From Lachnospiraceae bacterium (GTDB lineage Bacteria > Bacillota_A > Clostridia > Lachnospirales > Lachnospiraceae): DNA of 5,641 bases. Below, in pieces: positions 1-5,609 of the stretch (the stretch's first letter is position 1; each line of letters begins with the position of its first letter). Where the stretch lies: assembly GCA_028694115.1 (NCBI GenBank), contig JAQUUB010000191.1, positions 1-5,641 on the forward strand, given 5' to 3'. Made by a program: the position numbers and the translations under genes. The notes under the pieces are model-generated. The model had not been told where the DNA came from. It did not search any database and was given only the letters and a program-made list of their open reading frames with translations.

Positions 1-26
1 AATTGCGGTGTCAATACTTTCAAGTT

Positions 27-41
27 ATGACACATTGTCAT
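27..41. repeat. Perfect inverted repeat ATGACA-CAT-TGTCAT in the left flank
   Basis: Six-base arms around three central bases. A third copy of the core, GTGTCA at 8-13, pairs with TGACAC at 28-33, so 8-41 holds three TGTCA/TGACA half-sites in alternating orientation. It lies about 100 bases past the stop of the last recombinase. As a plus-strand hairpin it is followed by only a few T's, so it is a poor terminator. A protein-binding or attachment site is possible but unproven. Confidence 0.4.
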
Positions 42-103
42 TTTGCATAAACATTTTTTAAGTGAGAAATCTTATTTATGATATCTGCTTTCCCTACTCT
101 CAT

Positions 104-120
104 CTGTACCGCATCTACAG
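104..120. repeat. Short inverted repeat CTGTA-CCGCATC-TACAG just past the operon end
   Basis: A five-base stem with a seven-base loop, starting 18 bases after the stop of the last recombinase. No T-tract follows it in the direction of the operon, so it is not a standard intrinsic terminator. It may give a weak 3' hairpin or be chance. Confidence 0.25.
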
Positions 121-138
121 TAACCATATATATCCATA

Positions 139-1770
139 TCATACCACTTCCTCTACTGCCATCTCCCATTGTTTTTCACATAGAATACCTTCTATTTCAT
201 CCCAGTATTTCCATCTTATTTCAATCCTCTCAGAATTATATACGATGAGTTTATCAACAAAAGCTTCAATTAGCTCTCTACTAATCTCTTCCTGTCCTTT
301 TACTTTTTCATGTAGTTCCTGCATATCATTCTGAATAGGGTTGCGCTTGGTGATTAACTGCTTTATCTCATCCTTTCTCTGTTCCATGTTTGTTTTGCAT
401 TCTACTTCTTCTTTTCGAATATTCTCCTTCCTCTGCTGAAAGCCCTCCTTATCTACCTTGTCTTCTGAATACAATTCATACAGCTCCATCTTTTTTGCAG
501 CCAGATTCTGCAGTTTCATATGTTCTTCTTCCTGTTTTTTTTCCAATGCTGCTTTTTTCCATATTACAGCCCGGTCTTTCTTTTCCAATATTTCTATTGA
601 TTTTGAAAATATAAGAAGATGCATTGTAAGTGCATTTCTTACAATCTCCTCAAGAACTTCACAAGAAACTGCCTCCCCAGTGCATTCACTGTCTGATTCT
701 GACTTCTTATATCTACACATGAACACATTTCCCGTTTTTACCCTCTCAAAATGTGACAGAACCCTGCCACAATATCCACAAACCACTTTCCCTTTAAACG
801 GATACTGATGTATTTTTCTTTTACTCGTTATCCTTCCGGTTCTTTTCAGTACCTTTTTTGCCAATTCAAATTCCTCCGGTGTTACAATCGCCACATGCGC
901 ATGATCAATTCTAAGAATATTTTCCTGCCTATTGATTATTATGTTCTTTGAACAGGGCGCTGTCTGAACATATTTTTTAGCTACATAGGTACCCTTATAC
1001 TTTTCATTCTGGAGTATTTTATTAATCTTCTCTGTCGTCCATATCTGCCCTTCCATCTTCCATGACTTTGCATCAGCAACCACAATCTTCTGTTGAATCA
1101 TATATTGGGAAGGTGTCGGTATTCCTTTCTGATTCAGAATTTTTGCTATGTTACCAGTGCCATTTCCTTGCAGTGCCAAATCAAAGATCATACGGACATA
1201 TTTTCCGGCTATCGGGTCAACGATGAGCTTATGACAATCATTGGGATCACTTAAAAATCCAAATGGTCTGTAACCTCCCATATACATCGCTCTTTTTTGC
1301 TTTGTCCGATTGGTCGCTGCTATTTTTGCAGACATATCCCTGCTGTAAGAGGTATTCACGATATTTTTAATTACAACTTCCAGTTCCTGCACCTGCCCCG
1401 GTGCTCGAAGTGCACTATCATAGAAGTCATTTACTGCTATAAATCGTATTCCAAGAAACGGGAAGATTCTTTCAATATAGTCTCCCGACTCTATGTAATC
1501 TCTTGCAAATCTGGAAAAGTCCTTTACAATTACCGTTTTAATATCTCCAGACTGTATCCGCTTCATCATTCTTTCAAATGCCGGTCTGTCCATATTTGTC
1601 CCGGTATAACCATCGTCAATAAACTCTTCTACGATATTCTCCCCTAAATCAGGCTGCTTTTTAATATAGTCCATGACGGTAATTCTCTGATTTATAATAC
1701 TATTGCTTTCCTGCTTGTCATTTCCAACTTCTTCATCCGCAAGTGATAATCTAAAATATGCTCCAATCAT
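139..1770 (-). CDS. Large serine recombinase, last gene of the operon (543 aa)
   Basis: The third complete large serine recombinase and the most divergent of the three. The catalytic domain starts almost at the N-terminus: GAYFRLSLADEE with nucleophile Ser9 and Arg7, SNSIINQR, GYTGTNMDRP with Arg62, and VKDFSRFARD with Arg87 and Arg90 (ARD replaces the GRN of the other two). FPFLGIRFIAVNDFYDS and a helix-E segment SYSRDMSAKI follow. The recombinase domain is about 165-260. The zinc ribbon uses Cys331, Cys334, Cys352 and Cys363. A long, highly charged Lys/Glu coiled coil (about 393-495) has only a degenerate form of the LYEDYxEGIL motif (LYELYSEDKVD). The tail VDKLIVYNSERIEIRWKYWDE is the usual C-terminal beta segment. 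The start is secure: ATGA overlap with the previous gene and GGAGG seven bases upstream. Length and active-site residues are normal, so it should be active. It is the gene nearest the left flank, where an element end could lie. Confidence 0.95.
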   Translation of the reverse strand: MIGAYFRLSLADEEVGNDKQESNSIINQRITVMDYIKKQPDLGENIVEEFIDDGYTGTNMDRPAFERMMKRIQSGDIKTVIVKDFSRFARDYIESGDYIERIFPFLGIRFIAVNDFYDSALRAPGQVQELEVVIKNIVNTSYSRDMSAKIAATNRTKQKRAMYMGGYRPFGFLSDPNDCHKLIVDPIAGKYVRMIFDLALQGNGTGNIAKILNQKGIPTPSQYMIQQKIVVADAKSWKMEGQIWTTEKINKILQNEKYKGTYVAKKYVQTAPCSKNIIINRQENILRIDHAHVAIVTPEEFELAKKVLKRTGRITSKRKIHQYPFKGKVVCGYCGRVLSHFERVKTGNVFMCRYKKSESDSECTGEAVSCEVLEEIVRNALTMHLLIFSKSIEILEKKDRAVIWKKAALEKKQEEEHMKLQNLAAKKMELYELYSEDKVDKEGFQQRKENIRKEEVECKTNMEQRKDEIKQLITKRNPIQNDMQELHEKVKGQEEISRELIEAFVDKLIVYNSERIEIRWKYWDEIEGILCEKQWEMAVEEVV

Positions 1771-3413
1771 ATAACAGCCTCCAATTCTTTTATACAGATA
1801 ACCTGATCCTTAAATATAAAGGTAAGAAACAGATTATTATCTTTATCGATTTCAATCCTTTTCACCAAGCTTCTTAGCAACTCTTCGCTGAAATTCATGA
1901 GTTTTGCCTCAACATCTTTATATGGAAGGAGCTTTGTTTCTTCTCCCAGCGTAGTATATTCTTCCAGCATCTTTCTTGCCTCTTGCAGTTTCTTTGAAAT
2001 TTCTTTCTCTTGCTCTGCTAACTTATCACGGAAACCTGAATATTCCTTTTCATCAAGAATTCCTTCCACATAATCTTCGTATAGTCTCCTTTTTTTGCTT
2101 TTCATCTGCTCACTGCTACTCATACATCGTTGCAGCTCTTCCCGATAGACCTTTTCCTGTTTCTGATAATTGGAAGATGAATAGAACTGTTCTTTCAATT
2201 TCATAGCCAACTGTCCTGCCTCAATCTGCAACCGTATCTGATCCATTACTAGTATCTGTAGCAGAATATCCGCAATCTCCACTCTTTGTTCCTTTTCACA
2301 TTTCCTGCACAGAATATTCTGAAAGCGTACCCCTTTGACACCATACACACTTTTTGCATAAAGAGGACTTCCACATTGATGACAGAATGCCAATCCACTA
2401 AATATATTTTCAGGTCTTTTCTCTACCATCGCTTTTTTTCTTTCTCTTCTATCTGCTTCCTTTTGCATGATTTCATATATCTTATCAAAGGCATCCATAC
2501 TGACAATTGATGGATTACTGTTTTCCACCATCATCCATTTTTCTCTTGGATTATCTTTTGGTGTCTTTCGATATCCGTCAACATAATCAAATCGGTTATA
2601 GGCGATACATCCTGTATAAATTGGATTTTTCAGAATTCTGCATACATCGCTTCCCTTCCACGTTTCTCTACGATTACCTTTCCTTACCTTTACAAGTCCA
2701 AGCTGTTCCCTTCTTACCTGTGGAATAGGAGCTTCCATTGTTATGAGCATCTTTGCTATTTCCTCATAAGAAGCTCCCCCACACTTTTTGTCAAATATGA
2801 TTTTTACAAAACCAGAAACCTCTTCATCAATCAGTAACTTCCCTTGATTATCTTCATCTTTTCGATATCCATATGCAACAACGGACAGATTGTCTCCATT
2901 TTTTCTTTTTTGTTCAAAGCTATTTCGTACCTTTTTGGATAAATCCTTGGAGTAAAGTTCATTCAATACACCTTTTATCGGAACCGTCATTCCATTCTTG
3001 GCAGTACTATGTTCACTGTCATATTGATCATTAATTGCGATAAATCTGACACCAATAAAGGGAAACATCCTTTCCAGATAATAACCTGCCTCCACAAAAT
3101 TCCTTCCAAATCGGGACAGATCCTTAACAACGATGCAGTCAATCCTCTTATTCTGAATATCCTGCATTAATCTTTTAAATTCTGGTCTGTCAAAATTTCT
3201 CCCGGTATATCCATTGTCCAGATAGATTTCTTCCAGTTGAAATTCCGGCTTATTATTAAGGTATTGCACCACATATTCACTCTGTACCTCCAAAGATTCA
3301 GCATCACTTCGTCCTGCATTATATTTCGAGATACGACCATATACTGCAACCCGCCATTTCTTCTGAATACATTCCGCTTGAGCTTTCTTATTTTTCCTAC
3401 TCGTTCTTGCCAT
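1767..3413 (-). CDS. Large serine recombinase, third gene of the operon (548 aa)
   Basis: A second complete large serine recombinase. A basic N-terminal extension of about 20 residues (MARTSRKNKK...) precedes the catalytic strand VYGRISK, with nucleophile Ser29 and Arg27. GYTGRNFDRP supplies Arg76, and VKDLSRFGRN supplies Arg101 and Arg104. FPFIGVRFIAIND and the VPIKG...YSKDLSKKV helix-E region follow. The recombinase domain is about 180-268. The zinc ribbon has two CxxC pairs (Cys344/347 and Cys369/372), a tighter second pair than in the other two recombinases. A coiled coil (about 400-490) carries LYEDYVEGILDEKEY, and the tail ends in a beta-rich stretch with IEIDKDN...FIFKDQ. The ATG overlaps the end of the small resolvase-like gene by 17 bases and is preceded by AAGGTG ten bases upstream, so it is probably translated by coupling. 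Its stop overlaps the next start as ATGA. All expected active-site residues are present. Its specific job among the three is unknown. Confidence 0.95.
   Translation of the reverse strand: MARTSRKNKKAQAECIQKKWRVAVYGRISKYNAGRSDAESLEVQSEYVVQYLNNKPEFQLEEIYLDNGYTGRNFDRPEFKRLMQDIQNKRIDCIVVKDLSRFGRNFVEAGYYLERMFPFIGVRFIAINDQYDSEHSTAKNGMTVPIKGVLNELYSKDLSKKVRNSFEQKRKNGDNLSVVAYGYRKDEDNQGKLLIDEEVSGFVKIIFDKKCGGASYEEIAKMLITMEAPIPQVRREQLGLVKVRKGNRRETWKGSDVCRILKNPIYTGCIAYNRFDYVDGYRKTPKDNPREKWMMVENSNPSIVSMDAFDKIYEIMQKEADRRERKKAMVEKRPENIFSGLAFCHQCGSPLYAKSVYGVKGVRFQNILCRKCEKEQRVEIADILLQILVMDQIRLQIEAGQLAMKLKEQFYSSSNYQKQEKVYREELQRCMSSSEQMKSKKRRLYEDYVEGILDEKEYSGFRDKLAEQEKEISKKLQEARKMLEEYTTLGEETKLLPYKDVEAKLMNFSEELLRSLVKRIEIDKDNNLFLTFIFKDQVICIKELEAVI
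1778..1782 (-). promoter_or_regulatory. Ribosome binding site (GGAGG) for the last recombinase
   Basis: GGAGG is placed seven bases before the ATG at 1770, inside the last codons (Leu-Glu-Ala) of the preceding recombinase. The near-ideal spacing and the ATGA overlap fix this start. Confidence 0.75.
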
Positions 3414-3807
3414 TATTAGCGCACACCTTCCTTATTACTTTTCCAAATTCCTTCTGCCATCCATCTTCCTCCGTGTTGATTGCTTCCTTTACGGCTATGA
3501 ATCTCATCCCAGCAGGAATCATAATGTGCTTAATATAGTAAAGTGCCTCCTTACTGGAATCAAAAAAAGTTACAACTGTTGCTACAACAATACATTGGAA
3601 CCTCCTGTTTTGTAATTCCACTAACATCTTGTCAAATTCTCTCCGCGTCATTCTGTCCTGATTTCTGTCTGTAAAGGTTCCTGTTTTACACAATTCACTG
3701 TTCTTCTTCATATATGCCCGACAAGTAGATGACTGCTCAGACAGTTCCATTTTTTCAACCTGCTTATCTTGCCATATGCTGGCACCAATATAAATAGCTG
3801 TTTTCAT
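3397..3807 (-). CDS. Small degenerate serine-recombinase catalytic-domain protein (136 aa), probably inactive
   Basis: A resolvase-fold protein consisting only of the N-terminal domain: no recombinase domain, zinc ribbon or coiled coil. By eye it aligns end to end with residues 20-150 of its neighbours: TAIYIGAS matches the nucleophile strand, TRREF matches the (D/E)RPxF block, and QCIVV...EALYYI...GMRFIAV matches the core. Ser10 and Arg55 remain. The Arg two residues before the Ser is Gly8, and the KDLSRFGRN block has become ATVVTFFDS, so both of its arginines are lost (Thr80, Asp83). Catalysis is therefore unlikely. It stops near the start of the long helix E. The frame is intact, overlaps the previous gene by ATGA and the next by 17 bases, and has a plausible AAAAGGAG site, which argues for a maintained gene and not debris. 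A role as partner, regulator, directionality factor or inhibitor of the full recombinases is inference; a decaying paralogue is the alternative. Confidence 0.85.
   Translation of the reverse strand: MKTAIYIGASIWQDKQVEKMELSEQSSTCRAYMKKNSELCKTGTFTDRNQDRMTRREFDKMLVELQNRRFQCIVVATVVTFFDSSKEALYYIKHIMIPAGMRFIAVKEAINTEEDGWQKEFGKVIRKVCANNGKNE
3424..3429 (-). promoter_or_regulatory. Weak ribosome binding site for the second full recombinase
   Basis: AAGGTG, read as Lys-Val near the end of the small resolvase-like gene, is ten bases upstream of the ATG at 3413. It is a modest match, consistent with translational coupling across the 17-base overlap. Confidence 0.4.
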
Positions 3808-5456
3808 CCTGTCTTTTTCTCCTTTTCCTTTTCTTCTGCTTCTTTCAGAAACTGTACCATCTCATCCATGGCATCTTGAAATTGGAAGTGAATTTCGATT
3901 TTTCCACCCTCATAGACATAAATTCTATCAATCAGCTCTATCACTACAGGTCTGGTCAGCTCTTTAATGTTTTTGTATCTCTTGAAACTGGTAATCCATT
4001 TGCTATCCACATTGTCTGCCAATGCTTCTTTTCTTTGCGAAGATATTTCTTTCATGGACAATAGTCTGACATCTATCTTCTTCGCATACATATCCGTGTA
4101 TTCCAAATACTCATCCCTATTCAGAATGCCTTCCGTATAATCTTCGTACAGTTTCTGTTTAATTCGTTTATAACGCTCCAGTTCTTCCTGCAACTGAACT
4201 ATTTGCGTGTCCAATTGAACAACTCGCTTCCTTTGCAATGGCAATGATTTGATTTCATCCAGAATCTTGTCTGTTTTCGCTGCCAGTTCAACCTGATGCT
4301 GCACCGCATTTAATACAACTTCATATAACTTCTGATGACTGATATTATGCGTTGTACAACTATGCTCCTGCTTATATCCATTGCAAATATAATAAGCATA
4401 CTTCTTTCCCTTGTAAGACGAAGACCGGCGAACCAGTTTATTATGGCAGTCCCCGCAATCGATATAGCCGGAAAATATCATCACGGAGTCTTTTCCAGGC
4501 GCAATCCTTGTATCTTTTTCAACAATGCTCTGCACCAGATCAAATTGTGTCTTATCAATAATAGGTTCGTGAGTTTCTTCTACACGTACCCATTTATCCT
4601 CCGGCATTACCGTGATATTCTTAGAACGATAATCTAATTTTTTACTTTTTCCCTGTGCCAGATTTCCAATGTAAACTTCATCATGAATGATTCGAAAGAC
4701 TGCCTTTGCAGACCAGCGTGCCTGTTCATTCTGTTTGAAGTTTTCAGAGATATTGGAACCATTGGATAACTTATATTCCAGCGGGGACAATACTCCCATA
4801 GCGTTAAGTCTGTCTGCGATTCCCTGATTGCTCATTCCCTCTAACTTCCATACGAAAATCCTTCTTACAATTTCAGCTGCCTGCTCATCAATAATCAGTT
4901 CTGAATTCTTCTTGGGATTTTTCTTGTATCCATATACGGTATAATTCCCAACGTAATCGCCTCTTTTTCTCTTTGCCTCCAGCTGACTCTTAATCTTAAT
5001 GGACATATCACGACAATAAGCATCATTCATCAGATTTTTGATTGGAACGATAATGGCATCATTCGTAGTCCATTCACTGGCTCCATCATAATTGTCATTG
5101 ATAGCAATCAACCGGACACCTAGTAAAGGAAAACTTCTTTCTAAATATCTTCCCACCTCAATGTAATTTCTTCCGAAACGGGAGAGGTCTTTTACAATCA
5201 CACAGTTTACTGCTCCACTTTCAAGATCCTCATAAAGCTGCTGAAACGCAGGACGTTCAAAGTTAGAACCTGTATAACCATCATCCACATATTCTTCTAC
5301 TACACAAAATTCTTCTTTTCCACGGATAAAATCAGATATGAGTGTACGCTGGTTGGCTATACTATCACTTTCAGCCTTGTCTCCATCTTCTTTGGAAAGA
5401 CGTAGATAAATAGCCGTCCGGTACACTTTTGATTGAATATTTCGATTTAAAGACAT
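3804..5456 (-). CDS. Large serine recombinase, first gene of the operon (about 550 aa)
   Basis: Site-specific DNA recombinase of the large serine family, which cuts DNA through a 5'-phosphoserine link and integrates or excises elements in the cytoplasm. Numbering is from the Met at 5456. The catalytic domain (about 12-150) has YLRLSKED with nucleophile Ser21 and Arg19, the SIANQ segment, GYTGSNFERP with Arg68, and VKDLSRFGRN with Arg93 and Arg96. The recombinase DNA-binding domain is about 175-265. The zinc ribbon uses Cys334, Cys337, Cys358 and Cys367. A coiled coil (about 394-477) contains LYEDYTEGIL, followed by a beta-rich tail (IDRIYVYEGGKIEIHF) and a Lys/Glu-rich end. Length is normal for the family and all key residues are present. 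An in-frame ATG at 5480 would add eight residues, but a strong AGGAGGTGA lies inside that extension and none precedes 5480, so 5456 is preferred. The stop overlaps the next start as ATGA. The target site and cargo cannot be read from the sequence. Confidence 0.95.
   Translation of the reverse strand: MSLNRNIQSKVYRTAIYLRLSKEDGDKAESDSIANQRTLISDFIRGKEEFCVVEEYVDDGYTGSNFERPAFQQLYEDLESGAVNCVIVKDLSRFGRNYIEVGRYLERSFPLLGVRLIAINDNYDGASEWTTNDAIIVPIKNLMNDAYCRDMSIKIKSQLEAKRKRGDYVGNYTVYGYKKNPKKNSELIIDEQAAEIVRRIFVWKLEGMSNQGIADRLNAMGVLSPLEYKLSNGSNISENFKQNEQARWSAKAVFRIIHDEVYIGNLAQGKSKKLDYRSKNITVMPEDKWVRVEETHEPIIDKTQFDLVQSIVEKDTRIAPGKDSVMIFSGYIDCGDCHNKLVRRSSSYKGKKYAYYICNGYKQEHSCTTHNISHQKLYEVVLNAVQHQVELAAKTDKILDEIKSLPLQRKRVVQLDTQIVQLQEELERYKRIKQKLYEDYTEGILNRDEYLEYTDMYAKKIDVRLLSMKEISSQRKEALADNVDSKWITSFKRYKNIKELTRPVVIELIDRIYVYEGGKIEIHFQFQDAMDEMVQFLKEAEEKEKEKKTG
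3819..3826 (-). promoter_or_regulatory. Ribosome binding site for the small resolvase-like gene, inside the preceding gene
   Basis: AAAAGGAG lies within the Lys/Glu-rich last codons of the first recombinase, 11 bases before the ATG at 3807. Spacing is longer than ideal. The ATGA overlap suggests that terminating ribosomes re-initiate here, so the site need not be optimal. Confidence 0.5.
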
Positions 5457-5466
5457 AAAAAGCCCT

Positions 5467-5475
5467 TCACCTCCT
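5467..5475 (-). promoter_or_regulatory. Strong Shine-Dalgarno (AGGAGGTGA) that sets the start of the first recombinase
   Basis: A nine-base match to the 16S anti-Shine-Dalgarno ends ten bases before the ATG at 5456. It sits inside the first codons of the longer reading frame that starts at 5480 (read there as Ser-Gly-Gly-Glu). That upstream ATG has no comparable site before it. The spacing is slightly long but acceptable because the match extends to TGA. Confidence 0.75.
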
Positions 5476-5487
5476 GACATAATGTTA

Positions 5488-5609
5488 AAGATAGTCAGAG
5501 AGACGAAAGGCTCACTCTAAGTTCATATATAGACATGCCTACGTGCACCGGAAGCTTTTCTTGCTTCGTTGCTGTATTTGCATTTCATTTTCTTACCCAT
5601 GACTATCTT
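5488..5609. repeat. Perfect 10-bp inverted repeat flanking the operon leader
   Basis: AAGATAGTCA at 5488-5497 and its exact reverse complement TGACTATCTT at 5600-5609 are separated by 102 bases. On the minus-strand transcript the two arms could pair and close a large loop that contains a smaller hairpin (GAAGC/GCTTC, 5551-5567). The downstream arm ends about 12 bases before the Shine-Dalgarno of the first recombinase. It could be a leader structure or paired protein sites; chance is possible. Confidence 0.35.

Larger units (their letters stand above)
1..138. other. Left flank downstream of the recombinase operon, no convincing gene
   Basis: This AT-rich stretch follows the last stop codon. 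All frames on both strands are short. One plus-strand frame enters from the left edge and stops at 28-30 (NCGVNTFKL), which is too little to call a gene. No intrinsic terminator with a T-tract is seen for the operon. The inverted repeats listed separately are the only visible structure. In elements with serine integrases the end of the element is often close to the integrase genes, so an attachment junction could lie here or just beyond the edge. Confidence 0.4.

Noticed and set aside
27..44. Palindrome plus TTTT as a terminator for a plus-strand gene entering from the left edge
   Set aside because: The stem is short and AT-rich, the T-run is partly in the stem, and the only plus-strand frame ending there has nine visible residues. 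It is too weak to call.
104..120. Hairpin CTGTA/TACAG as the operon's intrinsic terminator
   Set aside because: The stem is only five base pairs and in the direction of transcription it is followed by ATGAGAGTAGGG, not a U-tract.
62..334. Plus-strand open frame of 90 codons over the 3' end of the last recombinase
   Set aside because: It is antisense to a well-supported recombinase coding region, has a low-complexity Ser/Ile-rich product with no recognisable motif and no ribosome binding site. Other plus-strand frames (390-614, 458-808, 1297-1647, 1976-2206, 2286-2510, 2507-2728, 3237-3419, 3876-4064, 4335-4637, 4352-4561) are shadows of the same kind.
3167..3349. Minus-strand 60-codon frame inside the 548-aa recombinase
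   Set aside because: It lies wholly within the conserved catalytic domain of the recombinase in another frame and has no ribosome binding site or family signature.
3397..3807. The small resolvase-like gene as a recent pseudogene made by a frameshift or truncation of a full recombinase
   Set aside because: The next recombinase starts within its last 17 bases, so no leftover recombinase C-terminus follows it. The catalytic losses are several separate substitutions and the frame is intact.
5482..5520. Short plus-strand frame (MLKIVRETKGSL) divergent from the operon
   Set aside because: Twelve codons with no ribosome binding site. It overlaps the operon leader and its inverted-repeat arm, and is best explained by chance.
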